From Zychaea mexicana (lineage: Eukaryota > Mucoromycota > Mucoromycetes > Mucorales > Lichtheimiaceae): a stretch of 64,000 bases of DNA. Shown here one piece after another: positions 35,881 through 47,553 of this stretch (positions are counted from its first letter, which is position 1; every line of letters begins with the position of its first letter). The notes beneath the pieces are model-generated. The model saw only the letters and a list, made by a program, of their open reading frames with translations, searched no databases and was not told the origin of the DNA. The stretch is from the NCBI RefSeq assembly GCF_025766255.1, contig NW_026516808.1, forward strand, positions 35,650-99,649. The letters run 5' to 3'. The position numbers and the translations under genes were made by a program.

Positions 35881-36789
35881 ACTATCCAAAAGCAGCAATC
35901 GTGCATATCAGGCTGTACCAAATAGGAGTAAGGGGTTTGGTACGTTTGTCATTGTATGCATGGGGGATTGTACGTGGATCCATTTTTGATATGGGTATAA
36001 TTTAACTTAGAGGTAGTTTGAAATGAAATACGCATTCTACTATTACGAATTTAAAAAAAAACCACACGTGCAGACAAAATAGATAGGAGGAGAAAATTGG
36101 TTTATTTATTTTTATAGTGAAAACAATATTGGTGGTAGCTACAATTCTAGTACTAGGATGTGGCATATATGCTATCTGTATAAAATTCTAATACTAAGAG
36201 GCGCCGGCACATCGTGGTGCTGAAGAGTTGTAACAGGGTGAAATAGAGCTAAAAGGACATGGAACAATAAGAAGCAGGCTAGATGGATCACTATAGCATA
36301 TAGATTTGGAAATTAGATGATCACACAGTCATTCTAGGGAGTGAGAAAAGAGCGACCAACTTATCTTACGTGAGCAAGACACTTCCACACGACTATAAAA
36401 GCTGTAATGAAAGAGATAAATGTAAGAATGAGGAAGGAGAAGAATACAAGTAAAAGCGAATCAGGAAGAGAACCTAAGCAGAACAAACCTCGATAGCCAC
36501 AAAAGTTGTAGTGCCGATGAAAGAACCCTACGTTTGGTAGAAACCACATACACAAATTAAAAGAAGAAAAAAAGGACTTACTTTAAGAACATAGTTGCGA
36601 TGGTAGTTGGACTGGAGCTGTGAGAAAAGGAAAGGAGGAGCGAAAGAGAAGTGTTGGATAAAAGCAGATAGCAACCTGGCTTATATACCGCGATCAAGCC
36701 AGCTGCAATTCACTGCATACATGCACTATACAGACGGACGTTATATCAATAAAAAGGGGACTTGCTACTTTCTCGATCCACGCCTGATA
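35881..36789. other. 3' flank of gypsy-2, no gene seen
   Basis: AT-rich, with no supported reading frame. The 3' LTR of gypsy-2 should lie here, but I could not match it to a second copy. Confidence 0.4.
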
Positions 36790-38150
36790 CTGTACCATTG
36801 CCCGCTGTACTTGCACTTCCGGAACCATATGTCACTTCTCGACGAAAGCCTTCAGATTATCACCTTTTATTGCGCCATTTAGCCGCTGTGAGTTCGGCCC
36901 TTCCAAGTAGTAAGTTCCGTTTCCGCCAACCCCAACGACAACCATAGGCCCTAGCTATCGATCATTGAACTTCCCTTGTGGATACTTGTCACGCATCAAC
37001 ACCTGTTCGCCAACCCGAAACGGCTTCCGGAATGTAACACGTCGATCGTACAGCTCCTTGTCTTTTTGCTTGCGTATCTTGGCTTTTTCTTTTGCTTCCT
37101 CCCTGAGCTGATCCGCCATGTGTTCGATAACCTTTGTTCGGCTTATAATCTCCTCCGAAAGCTCACCTTCGACAAAATCCCTCCGGGGCGCTAGCCAAGT
37201 GGCGGGGGTCCGCAATTCGTACCTAAATAGCAATCTCGCTGGCGACATTCCCGTCGCCTCGTTTGGCATAGTCCTAATAGCCAGTAGCGCGGGCCCAACA
37301 CAGCTTTCCCAGTTACCCAGGCGGTCCTCTTCACAGGCAATTTTCGCAATAGTAGAGACGATCGTTTGATTCATTCGTTCACACATCCCATTGACCTGTG
37401 GTCTTACAGCCGTGGTAGTGATATGTCAGCAACCAAGGCCCTTCAGAAATTCCCGCACGAAGGCAGACTTGAAATTTGATCCTCAGTCAGTCAGTAGGTA
37501 GCGGGGCACACCAAACATCATCACAATGTGATCGAATAGAAACCTTGCAGTCGTGTCCTCATTGATATTGTCGACTACTACCGCAACAGGCCACCTCGTC
37601 AAATAGTCCACCGCAACCAGGAGATACTTGTCTTGCTTGTTTTCGTACTTGATTGGGCCAACAGCGTCACAGCCTACCATGTAGAAAGAATCGGACGGCG
37701 TGTCGATCGGCCTACCCATATTGTAGCGAGTTCTTCTTGCCCGAGCGCGAAATTGACATGACTCACACGACTGTACGATGGAGCGCACCTTCTCAAACAA
37801 CCCTGGACCCGTATATGACATTTTAACTCGACGCCAAGTGTTGTTTATACCAAAATGACCTTCTGCATGGACCGCTCGAATAACATCGTTGACTACACCT
37901 TCATGTAATAGTTCTTCACCTTGTACCTGAGGAATTTCAGTTCGTCGGTATAGCCGCCCATCTACCATCATGTATTTGGCTGTATGGAATCTAATCTTGC
38001 GCTTGACCACTTCGGTGCTATCCAAGGGGTACCTCTTCCGCGAAAGGTAATGTACTAAGGCCAAATAAAACGGGTAATCCATATTGATAATTTCAGGAAG
38101 CTCCACCAGACAGCGTGACGCGTTACGAGACCAGAGACAAGGATGAACCG
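36790..38150 (-). pseudogene. Gypsy-2 integrase
   Basis: The zinc-binding region has HAEGHFGINNTW and CESCQFRARA (about 37870-37750). The core has Asp in VGCDAVGPIKY (about 37670), Asp in YLLTD just before a stop at 37483, and Glu in GMCERMNQTI (about 37380). A basic Lys/Arg-rich C-terminal module (KEKAKIRKQKDKELYDRR, about 37070) and VGEQVLMRDKYPQG follow. Stops at 37483 and 36955 interrupt an otherwise continuous frame. Confidence 0.85.
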
Positions 38151-38519
38151 CCCAGAGTATAAGGTTTTTTTTTTGTGAGATAAAAGTGAGAGAGAGATGA
38201 TATGATGATTTTTATTCTGCTTTTCAGAAGACATGCTTATATATAAGAGAGAAAAAGAAAAGGTACCAAAGTATCGGAAAGGGCATAAGTACTATATTGC
38301 TAAATAAAGAATAAGAAGAGAGTTGTTGACCGACATAATTGATAAAAGGAATGACGAGATCGTTATTTTCTGGAAGGAAACAGAGGAAGAAATGGAAAGG
38401 AGAATATACTGAAGCTAATATGAAAGAGGAATTAGAGTATATTAATAATAATAGGGCGGAAAGACTACAGCAGGTGGGACAAAGGCATCGGCCAGATTTT
38501 GCTGTCTACACATATACTC

Positions 38520-40060
38520 GATCGTAAAATCGTATCCGAGCAAAGCAGCTGCCTATCTTTGAATTTTCGGATTTGGCGCCTTCTCATGCGGACCAAAGAT
38601 AAACTGGAGACAAGAGTGATCCGTGCGCGCCAAGAAATGCCGTCCAGCAAGAAGGTGTCGAAACTTCTCGACTGCCCAAACCAAAGCCAACGCCTCGATG
38701 TGTGTTGCTGCATATGATTTTTCTGGCCTACGTACTACGTGCGATGTATACGCAATGACGGTTTCTTCGCCGCCTGCGATTGGCTTTTGTGACAGGATGG
38801 CCGACAAACCGTGGGACGATGCATCAGTAGTAAGGATCTGCTGCTAGTCAGGGTCAGGGAACGAAAGTACATGTGGCTTCGTCAGTACTTGCTTGAGTGA
38901 CGCGTATGCTCGTTGTTGCTCTTCTTCCCAAACAAAATCGTTTTGCTTTTGCAATAGTCTTATCAATGGTTCTGCCAGCTTTGCGTAATTGGCCACGAAA
39001 CGATGATAATAGCCTGCCATACCCAAAAATGAACGTACTCCACCACGGTCCTTAGGTGCCGCCATTGCCAACGTCTTTTCAATATTTTTAGGACTTGGCT
39101 CTAGACCCACAGACGACACAACGTGGCCCAGATACTCGACTCGCCTTTGCGCAAACACGTACTTTTCTCGCCGCAGACGCAGATTCACCGCACGATACGC
39201 ATCGAAGACCAGACGTAGATGTTCCAAATGCTGCTCGTAGGACTGGCTGTACACGACAACATCGTCAATAAAAACCTGGACGAAGTCACCAATATACGAG
39301 GAGAGCAGTGTAGTCATAGTACGTTGGAAGGTACTCGGCGCCGAGGCCAATCCAAAGGGCATCACTTTGAAAACGAACGTGCCAGCAGCACATGTAAAAC
39401 CTGACTTTTCGACAGAATCCTCGGCAAGTGCCAATATCCTTGTGCGGCATCCAGCGTTGAAAACCACGACGCACCACCCAACGAGTTCAACAAATCATCG
39501 ATTTACAGTAACGGATAGGTCTCGAGGACACTCTGCTTGTTCAACCGCTGGTAGTCGATAACCATGCGGAGGGCGCCTCCTTTCTTACGTACGAAGAACA
39601 CTGGTGATGTCCACTTCCCCGTTGATGGTCGGATTAGACCAAGGTCAAGCATCTTCTTCAACTCTTCGCGCAGGTAACAGTCTTCTTCCCAGGACAAACG
39701 GAAAGGTTTTGATCGGACAGGAACTTCGCTAGTAGTCAGGATATGATGTTCTACTCCTACTACTCGACCTAATCCACTATTCTCATAGAATACATCCGAG
39801 AAAACATCGATCATTCCTTGTATTTCCGATGGCGGCTCCTCTGGCTCTTCCTGATCCAACTCGGCCTTGTCCAGGTTACCCAGCTCCTCGACGTAATACT
39901 TCAGTGACATATCGTCGATGGCCTGCACGGCACCACTCGCGCCAGACTCGTCACTTGAGCCATCCGCGCCTACTGCGACAGCAAAAATTTCCTTGGCTTC
40001 GCCAAGTCCGTCATTGGCAGATACGTTTTTCTTGATGGGGGGATCGGTTTGTAATTCCAC
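38520..40060 (-). pseudogene. Gypsy-2 reverse transcriptase and RNase H
   Basis: The RT region contains GLIRPSTGKWTSPVFFVRKK (about 39640), RMVIDYQRLNKQ and STLDAAQGYW. A frame change near 39440 leads into VMPFGLASAPSTFQ (about 39350) and the catalytic box VFIDDVVVYSQ (about 39270), which is intact. The thumb/connection LGMAGYYHRF (about 39020) leads to RNase H with AYTSHVVRRPEKSYAATHIE (about 38740) and RTDHSCLQFIF. A TAA at 39503 and a TAG at 38844 also break the frame. Confidence 0.87.
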
Positions 40061-40075
40061 GTAGCCACATCCTTT

Positions 40076-41260
40076 CTAGGTTGGGATGATCAGGGTTGAT
40101 TCTTCGATTTTAGGAACGATGCCGTACGCCCTAAACCACGTCGTGCCCAAAAGACAGAGGTCACGGTTGTTCTTCATCTTGGTGATGCACATATGTTCAG
40201 GCCGCAGCTTCCCCGCCACACGAACCGGTACGCTCACCACGATCTCGCCAGTACAATCGGATTCCTCGTCCAGACCAGCCAACGCCAAACGATCACCACT
40301 TCCTTCGAGACCTAGCCTTCTTGCCAACGACTGGCTGATCACAGAGACAGCCGCACCCGAGTCGAAAACTGCTTTAACCACCTGGCCATTGATAACGACT
40401 GGCCCATGCAATGGAATGCTGCTTTGCATGGTACGTAAATCATATGGGTAGTTGTATATCGTATCTTCTGATTCATATCCATCGAGGTCATCGCTTAGGC
40501 TTGCTTCGTTGCTTGATGACACCTCCGACCAAGTACTGTCCCAGTCTGTATCCGATCCGCCATTGCCACTAGCGCTGCTACGACTATCGTCATCGCCAAA
40601 AGTATCGTCATCACCGCCAGTTTCGCCATCACCATCGCCATCGTAGCCATACGCCTCTCCAGCTGCCACCGCATGAATCATCACCGACGGATTCGTCGCG
40701 ATCGCCTTGTTGCCTCGACCATGTAAAAACTTGAGCCCATCGCGGACGTCCGCGTACGCCTTCTTATCCAAGGCCAACCAATGAGCAAGGCTCAAACCAG
40801 AATCAACTTGCTTCAGCCGCTCCCAGATGTCCACTTGGTCGAGCTCGATCGGTAACTTGCGCGGGGGTTGCCGTTTCCTTGGCGCCTTGACTGCCTTCTC
40901 TTTGCTACTGCTGGTCCCGCCATTCTCGCCGCTCTTGTTGTTGCCGCCGCTACTGCCGTTGGGTTGGAGGATGGGCAAATTCAATGGCGCTATCACATTC
41001 TTGCCTTTCTTGTCCGCCCGAGCGTTCGACACCAACGATGTTTCCGACGCACCGCGCTTCTGTCCAACGGCATAGACATCGACCGCCTCCACTATGTGCA
41101 CGCCAGACTTGCCTTGACCCGCTGCAACGCCAGACGACGACGGAACCTTGTTTTCTTCATTATTTCTTATTGGGGAATGGGAACTCGATTGGACGACAGT
41201 GTTCCCGCCTACTGCCGCCCGTTGCCATTTCCCTGGTCCTTTTGCACGAGACTCGGACAC
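40076..41260 (-). CDS. Gypsy-2 linker and aspartic protease, open frame
   Basis: This is a 394-codon open stretch. It begins in a Lys/Ser/Gly-rich linker, passes through a strongly acidic Asp/Gly/Ser region (about 40640-40480), and ends in a retropepsin-like domain with FDSGAAVSVISQSLARRL (about 40370). The active-site Asp-Ser-Gly is intact. The protease would cut the Gag-Pol polyprotein. Its neighbours on either side have stops, so the open frame alone does not show activity. Confidence 0.78.
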   Translation of the reverse strand: MSESRAKGPGKWQRAAVGGNTVVQSSSHSPIRNNEENKVPSSSGVAAGQGKSGVHIVEAVDVYAVGQKRGASETSLVSNARADKKGKNVIAPLNLPILQPNGSSGGNNKSGENGGTSSSKEKAVKAPRKRQPPRKLPIELDQVDIWERLKQVDSGLSLAHWLALDKKAYADVRDGLKFLHGRGNKAIATNPSVMIHAVAAGEAYGYDGDGDGETGGDDDTFGDDDSRSSASGNGGSDTDWDSTWSEVSSSNEASLSDDLDGYESEDTIYNYPYDLRTMQSSIPLHGPVVINGQVVKAVFDSGAAVSVISQSLARRLGLEGSGDRLALAGLDEESDCTGEIVVSVPVRVAGKLRPEHMCITKMKNNRDLCLLGTTWFRAYGIVPKIEESTLIIPT

Positions 41261-41264
41261 TGCA

Positions 41265-42080
41265 TCGATATATGGCCTTCTTGGTTACAGTTCCAACATT
41301 TTGGTGGGGCCTTGGTGGGTAATTGGGAGGGGTTCTTCTGTACTGCTACGAGGGTCCAAGTTGTAATTGCAAGGCACGCAGACTTTCCGCCACTTGCGTC
41401 AACAATGTGTGCGTTTGCGACACCGAATCCTCTGGCGCCAAACTTGAAGGTGCCGCCCTGCCTGACGAAGCCACGCTGCTACCTACCACCTTGACTTCAG
41501 ACTTTCTTCTCGATGCTACACCACTCACCCCCAAGACATCCTAGCTGCGCAAATACTTATTCCTTGCATTCTCGATGCGTACTGCCTTGTCTACCGCCTC
41601 TTTCCATGACGTTGCCACCACCGATTCTTCTATGCAAAATGCGATCTCTGGATCAATAGCTTGGACGAAATAGCAGACTTGGTACGACTCCTCAGCTAAC
41701 CCAACCAGAGAAAACAGCTCCTGCAACTTATATGCGACATCCTTGACGGTTTCGCCTTGGTCTTGCTTTATGCATTCAATCTTCGCCCACCATGTCTCTC
41801 GATGTTCGGCCTAAATAAACCGCGCTTTAAACGCCTCTTTGAACGTTTCCCACGTAATGATGCTATCTTCTAGCGGCACCTACCAGAGTTCAGCTTGCCC
41901 CTTCAGATGCGAGGCCGCGACGAGCAACACCTCAGCATCAGACAGGTTGCCTCGTTGCCAGAGACGTCGAACTTGGCGAAGCCACACCATCGGATTCTCG
42001 CCCGAACCGGAACCAGAGAAGGAGCCAGGCGACGAGATAAACTTAAATATCTTGTTGTTTACGGAATCGGTTTCGTTCAT
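41265..42080 (-). pseudogene. Gypsy-2 Gag with zinc knuckle
   Basis: The start MNETDSVNNKIFKF is followed by NPMVWLRQVRRLWQRG and HLKGQAELW, typical of fungal gypsy Gag. The VKDVAYKLQELFSLVG region (about 41740) and an Ala/Ser/Val-rich linker come next. Near 41290 the zinc knuckle reads CWNCNQEGHISMQC (C-x2-C-x4-H-x4-C) in a frame shifted from the protease frame that starts at 41260. Several in-frame stops are present. Confidence 0.78.
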
Positions 42081-43104
42081 TGTTCTTGATGCACGACACG
42101 GTCTTGTTCTTCAAATGATAATCGCGGTCGACCCCCCAAATTGATACGTGTGGTGTTTAGAAAAGGACAAAAGGTGGTATATAAAAAGAGGAAAAGGTAG
42201 AAAGGGTTCAGAAGAATAGGGTTGATATACAGTAAAATACAAATAGGCAGAATTCAGAAAATGAAAAGGAATCAGGAGTATGATGAACGCGAAATACAAA
42301 TACACAGATACATGATTATAATAACGGCAAGTTCCACTTCCGGTGTCAATTGTCAATCCACAAATATATGTCTGAAAACGCTTTTTCTTTATTTTATCAT
42401 GGGGTTAATCCCCTTTTATACACCCTGTCAACTAGGCGCGTTCGGCCGAGAACGACGCCAGGCACAGAGGACAACGATCTCTATCGGGTAGTTTGGACGG
42501 AGTAGAAGACGGAAAAATGGGAAAATGGATATAGCAATGTCTATACGATAGATAGAAACATAAGAGAGGGAGTACAACGGAAAATAAGAGGGGCCATGAA
42601 ATTACAGGGTCATGGTAACAAGGTGAGGGTAATGAGGAAAAAAGGACAACAGAGAATAATATAAACTACATAGGGCAGGTAGCATGAGTACGTGAGAGAG
42701 TATAATACAGAAAATAAGAATGGATAGAAATATAAGGGACGGGTCCCATTAAAAGAAGCATAAAGAAGAAATAATATTCGGCGCCTAAGGCTGGTACGAT
42801 TTAGAGTTGAAGGAACGTAAAATGACGCGAGAGGAAATGACAGAATTATTTACAGAAAAAGAGCTAAGGGAAATAAGAAAAATAAAGGGAACTAACAAAA
42901 AGGGAAAAAGAAGTATGATAATCCCTGGATGGGGGGTACGAGAAGAATTGTGGGGAGTTAGGGGGGGAAACCTGTGGATCGGATGACCATCGCCGGCAGA
43001 AAGATCTGCCACCGAAATCGCCCATGATTGGCCGAAGCCAGAATTCGTTCGTCGGGAATATATGAGGCCAGATAGCCCCACACACTTCGTGTCACAACAT
43101 CGTA
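42081..43104. other. Upstream region of gypsy-2, no gene
   Basis: Purine-rich on the plus strand. A minus-strand stretch near 42120-42150 (TTTGGGGGGTCGACCGCG) lies where a primer binding site would be expected. TGATACGTGTGG to TTGTCA (about 42144-42355) has TG/CA ends compatible with an LTR, but no partner LTR was found. Confidence 0.35.
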
Positions 43105-43176
43105 TCTCGGATAGTATAGTGGTCAGTATCCCCGCCTGTCACGCGGGAGACCCGGGTTCAATTCCCGGTCCGAGAG
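43105..43176 (+). tRNA. tRNA-Asp(GTC)
   Basis: A full cloverleaf is visible. The acceptor TCTCGGA pairs with TCCGAGA, the D arm is AGTATAGTGGTCAGTAT (A box), the anticodon arm CCGCCTGTCACGCGG carries GTC, and the T arm CCGGGTTCAATTCCCGG holds the B box. There is no intron. A T-rich terminator-like run lies shortly downstream (about 43212). It looks functional and is one of only two convincing host genes here. Confidence 0.95.
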
Positions 43177-43472
43177 TGCTGTTATATCTTAACTAGAAAG
43201 TAGTAATATATCTTTTTAGCTCATTGTCATAGTATCGAATCCTTTTGGCGGAGATACCATAGCTAGGGGATAAGAGAAAAGGGATAGAATAGAGTATGTA
43301 GATCCAAGGTATTTATACCTTTTGAACAACTTAGAAGAACCAATAAAATATATAATAACGATATTACTAATATAATTACAAATCTGATGAAGGTCGATAA
43401 ATAATTATGAGAGGAGTTGAAGGGATTGGTGCTGCAAGGTTTCTAAAGAACTGTTATTGTGATTGGTGTGGT
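43177..43472. other. Non-coding flank of tRNA-Asp
   Basis: AT-rich, with no supported feature beyond the pol III terminator candidate. Confidence 0.4.
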
Positions 43473-43736
43473 AACTTCTTGTAAGCGCAAAGGATAAATA
43501 AGGTACACGGACAATGCACGCTATTAGCCTGTGAATCTCATTAGTTCATGCTTCAGGCCGAGAAACATGCTGCGACAATAGCATGTGTTGAGTCCTTTTG
43601 GTGGATAAGTACTGTAGCCATTAGAAAGAGATGTTGCAGCATGTTTCTCATCCCAAAACATAAACCAATGAGATCCACAGACTAATGGTATGTATTGTCC
43701 GTATTTCTCTTTTGTCCTTTGTGCTTACAAGAAGTT
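43473..43736. repeat. Foldback sequence, 264 bp
   Basis: Arms of about 105 bp starting AACTTCTTGTAAGC pair imperfectly with the end GCTTACAAGAAGTT. Matching inner words include GAGAAACATGCTGC and ACGGACAAT. The unpaired centre is about 50 bp. It abuts the dispersed repeat that starts at 43738. Confidence 0.7.
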
Positions 43737-43737
43737 T

Positions 43738-44156
43738 GTGATGATAGAGCTTTAATAAAGATAATAAGGGACAAGATTAAGTATCTTTGAGATTATGTTT
43801 TATTCCAACATAAAATAAAGCTCTTTTATATTCTAGCTATTAAGACAGCAATATCAATTCATCTGACTAATGGATAAACTATGTGATAGAGGATGGATCA
43901 AGGACATATCAGAACTTCTATTGAAGTCGCTATGTTAATCGGGCACATCTTTGAAACTGGCGTTAGCTGATGTAATGGCTGATGTACCTGTTGATAAGTT
44001 CATTGTCCTGTTTACGTAAGGTGGATCATCTGAGTGAGAGATTTTATTCAATAGTGTTTAGCCGAAATACTGTAGTGTTCATACGTGTGTGCTATAATGT
44101 TTAACCAAATATCTTATTGTTGATATCTTGAGCAGTGTATTAATGTGGTTCACTAC
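43738..44156 (+). repeat. Dispersed 419-bp repeat, copy 1
   Basis: This is an inverted near-copy of 55593-56009, beginning GTGATGATAGAGCTT and ending GTTCACTAC. It is non-coding and probably a non-autonomous DNA transposon. Confidence 0.75.
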
Positions 44157-44534
44157 AAAGGTACCACACTGATCGTGAAATTACTTCTTTAAAACATTCA
44201 AAGTAGGATGCATATCAAAACCATAAAACTGGGACCGAACTGAACCGAAACTGAGAAATATGGTTCAGTTCCTACCAAGAACCAAACTAGAACCAAATTG
44301 GTTCTATATACATAGAACCGAAGAACTGAGAGGCAGAAGATCAATATCCTTATTCCACCCAAAAATGAGAATTGGGTTGGCACCTCCCTACCCCCAATTT
44401 TCAATTTTTTTAAAAGTCAGTAAGGGACCATCACTGGGTAAAGGACTTGGAGAAAAAAATCAAAAGCATGTCAGCTATACAAGTTCTTTATTCTTACATA
44501 AATTTAAAGGTTATTAGTACCAAACTGATTGTAG
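44157..44534. other. Non-coding, GGTTC/GAACC-rich
   Basis: About nine GAAC or GTTC words occur at 44220-44345 in both orientations, including GAACCGAA and GGTTCAGTTC. No gene. Confidence 0.5.
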
Positions 44535-44699
44535 TACACTCTTTTTCGAAATCAAAGTCGTGTGCCACGGAAAAGGAAGTCAGAGGTTGACAAAAATAGA
44601 AGTCGTGTTTGGCCAGAAATCAATTTAGATGATGACAAATTGAAAGTCGTTTCACAGTGGAAAAAGTTGTCGCACAAAAAAGCTGGGCAAAGCCATCAC

Positions 44700-44707
44700 T
44701 ATAAAAG
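44700..44707 (+). promoter_or_regulatory. TATA box of element A transposase
   Basis: TATAAAAG lies 54 bp upstream of ATG 44761. The same place in element B reads TTTAAAAG, so that copy has lost the box. Confidence 0.55.
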
Positions 44708-44760
44708 CACAACGCCTCGTTGAGGTCAAACCTCTTTTCTCTTTCACTATACTACAAATT

Positions 44761-46056
44761 ATGAACGGTCAATTTTTTTATGAAGATGGACAGGGCCATG
44801 TTGTTGATGAGCATGGCTGCCCTGAGCCCATGGATTATGTTGTTGATGAAGAAATGTACACCCTTCAAACAATCAGTTCTCACACTGATTATTTGCACAC
44901 TCTTCATCGTGTGCACAACCATGAGCCTGTTGTTGTGCATGTGGACGAAGTACAGAGTAAGGACGTTCATATGAAAGAATCAGTTACAAAACGAGATTAC
45001 ACAGTCTATATAGATCAGGACAAAGTAAGATTCTTCAAACTGATGTTCGAGAAGGTTTTGAGTGCGTCAGCTGCTGCAAAGCAGTTGGGAATTCATGTTC
45101 GCTCGGCGCAAAGGTGGGCGCTGCAGTATGAAAAAGATCCTAACGGCATAGTTAAAAAGGGTAAAAGCTCTGGTCGTCCTCGCATTCTCAACGATGAGCA
45201 TAAGAGAATTATTTTAGAATGGGTTGATGAGGATCCGTCAATAGTTCTTGAGCAATTGATGGAAAAATTACGTCAAAGATTTGAAGGAATCCAAGTGTCC
45301 AAGACAACACTTTATCGGTTTATGAAGAATGAATGCAACTTATCTTTGAAAAAAGTCAAGTTTCAACCCATTGATAGGAACAGTGAGCCGAAGATCCAAG
45401 AGCGGTTTGACTGGATACGCAAATGGGATGAGACAGACATGGATTTTAGAAAAAATTGTGTTTTTCTTAATGAGTCTGCCTTCCATATTAACATGAAGCG
45501 TAGTATGGCGTGGTCAAAAAAAGGATCTACTGCTGTGGTAACTGTCCCAAAAACAAGAGCAAAAACGACTACTATCCTAGGTGCAATCTCTGCATCTGGT
45601 CTGATTAAATGCAGCTTAAGACTTCTATAGGTTTCGACTAGAAAACGAAAGCGAACAAATGCTTCTGAAATTATTAGCAGAGGAACTGTCACTAGTCATT
45701 ATCTTAGTTTTCTCAAGGCTACAATAGATGAGATGGATAAGTATCAGCACATGAAAGGTCATTATTTGGTCATGGATAATGCTCCTATTCATAAAGCCGA
45801 AGATATTTCTCGGTATATTGAGTCTAGAGGATATCGATGTGCTTATCTTCCATCATACTCACCTGAACTCAATCCTATTGAATAGTTTTGGTCCGTTCGC
45901 AAGAGTAAAGTTAAACGCAACAGGTTCTTGGAAAGCGAGACGTTGATGACACGAATCAGTGAGGCATCAAAGTGTTTAGAATTGAGTGATTTTGAAGGAT
46001 TTGTTTCTCATTCTTATAAATGTTTAGATAGCTGTCGCAACGGAGAGCCATTATGA
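44761..46056 (+). pseudogene. Tc1-like transposase, element A
   Basis: This is a single 432-codon frame with two TAG stops (45628-45630 and 45883-45885). At both sites element B has CAG. The N-terminus opens with MNGQFFYEDGQGHVV, followed by a helix-turn-helix (SAAAKQLGIHVRSAQRWALQ, about 45070) and a GRPRILNDEHKR linker. DDE motifs are FLNESAFHIN (about 45465), LVMDNAPIHKA (about 45770) and SPELNPIE (about 45865). The first catalytic position is Asn instead of Asp; the relatives at 24230 and 27370 have Asp. The protein would cut at TIRs and join at TA, but the Asn should abolish catalysis. Confidence 0.9.
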
Positions 46057-46351
46057 TATGACGTTCAGTTTCCTTAAACGATTTATAATAACAAGCAAAA
46101 ACACAAAAAAAAAAGTCAAGTATCGCAGGTGTGCAAAGAACGTTGAGGCAATCGAGCAGGAACTAAAGATGAGAGGTGTCGTCGAACATCAACGCTGGGA
46201 TCAACATTATGGTATAGTAATGTCGTTTATACGTGACTTGAGGGCGCCATCCAGAGTTGAGCCAAAAAAAAAAGCGTCATCAGCTTCAGATTTGAGTGTT
46301 CCACCAGTGAGCCTGTTCCAAAATAAGAGTGTGGTGAAGAGCGCGCCCTGA

Positions 46352-46974
46352 AGTATGCGTTGTATTGGTCGCACTACTATTCTTAGTGCAATTACAACTG
46401 TTATGGCATATTGGGTTTATTGAAACAAATTGTCATTTTGGGGGAGGTAGGGAATAATGATTTCAAAGTGCATATGGGTAAATATTACAGAGTAGAGGAT
46501 GAGAAGAGGGTGACAGCACGCCGTTAGAGAGATAAGAGGAAGGATATAGGATCACCATGACCCTCAAGATTCGAAAAGCTGCATATTTGTCATAGCATAC
46601 AGAGTCTATGATTGCAAACATATCAAATATCCCATTATTTTAGCAACTTCAGAAGAGCAATTGGAGATAGAGGCATACGATATCGAGTAAGTAGTATTTA
46701 TTTAATGTCATTAAAAAGTGGAGACCATCGTGGTTCTCCCACAGCGAGGAAGCCGCCCGTCACAAACAACCCTTTGGTCAAAACATCCATGGGCAGTTTG
46801 TGCAAATGCAATCACCAATGGAATGGTAGTCCTCGCACATTTTATAGGGTAGGAGCAACATGGAACGTTTGTGATCAAGACATTGGCATTGTAGAAGTCG
46901 TGATGCACGGAAATAAAACAAGTGGTTAGTAATTTCTCTGCTAATTCTGCTTTTAGACGACAAGGCAAAGGAAC
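46352..46974 (+). other. No gene established; possible small Cys-containing fragment
   Basis: An open stretch at 46690-46926 contains LCKCNHQW and VVMHGNKTSG, vaguely like a FLYWCH/MULE N-terminal finger. Nothing else supports a gene. Confidence 0.25.
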
Positions 46975-47204
46975 CCAAACATGTGTCCGTATATAAACGA
47001 TGCAGATGTCGGTAACAGTGTTCGTTCATCTCTAGTCCACCCCAGAGGAATGGCCTTCTCAGATTACTAGACTCAGTGCTCCTTATCACAGAACCTAAAC
47101 ATGTGTCCGTTTTTAAACGATGCAGATGCCGGTAACAGTGTTCGTTCATCTCCAGTCCACCCCAGAGGAATGGCCTTCTCAGATTACTAGACTCAGTGCT
47201 CCGC
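46975..47204 (+). repeat. Tandem duplication, 120-bp period
   Basis: Two consecutive units start ACATGTGTCCG and end AGACTCAGTGCTCC, differing at only a few positions. Open frames across it on both strands come from the repetition. Confidence 0.85.
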
Positions 47205-47553
47205 GAAATCCAACGTCCAAAAGCCAGTGTGTATGTGTTTACTTACCTGGAAAAGGACACCACTTGCAAGCGAAAGGTGTATATGCATTACCAACTGTTT
47301 TCATATAAAAACTATTGGTAACAAATTTTTTGTTGGTAATAAAAATTTAAAATGGTTACAAATTAAATTTTATCTTAAATAAAAAATAAACCTATCAATA
47401 ATGAATTCAGAATATATAAATAATTTAAATGTAATAATGTTGCAGAGTTATCACCATAAGTATTTGCTAGTAAATAAATTTCAAACTCAATTACTTTTTT
47501 TTATAAAATTGAATTTTTTTAATTAAAGAAAATAAATTATTATTTAATTCAAT

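Larger units (their letters stand above)
36790..42080 (-). mobile_element. Second Ty3/gypsy element (gypsy-2), decayed
   Basis: The minus-strand order is Gag (42080-41270), zinc knuckle, protease (41260-40076), reverse transcriptase (40060-38844), RNase H (38807-38520) and integrase (38106-36955 and beyond). It is a different lineage from gypsy-1, with no chromodomain seen. It is interrupted by about 350 bp of unrelated purine-rich sequence at 38155-38510. Stops and at least two frame changes inactivate it. Confidence 0.86.
44537..46333 (+). mobile_element. Tc1-like element A (right border uncertain)
   Basis: The left tip CACTCTTTTTCGAAATCAAA follows TA (44535-44536). A candidate right tip is TTCCAAAATAAGAGTG ending at 46333, a 13 of 17 match to the inverted left tip, but it is followed by TG rather than TA. 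Compared with element B, A carries an extra 44-bp block near 44572-44615 between direct repeats AAGTCGTG. Confidence 0.55.

Noticed and set aside
40827..41494. Long plus-strand frames over gypsy-2
   Set aside because: They lie opposite the Gag-protease frame of gypsy-2, have no domain and follow its base composition.
46058..46351. Basic open frame directly after the element A transposase as a second transposon gene
   Set aside because: Element B has one A fewer in the poly-A run (9 versus 10), which shifts the frame. Conservation is at DNA level only.
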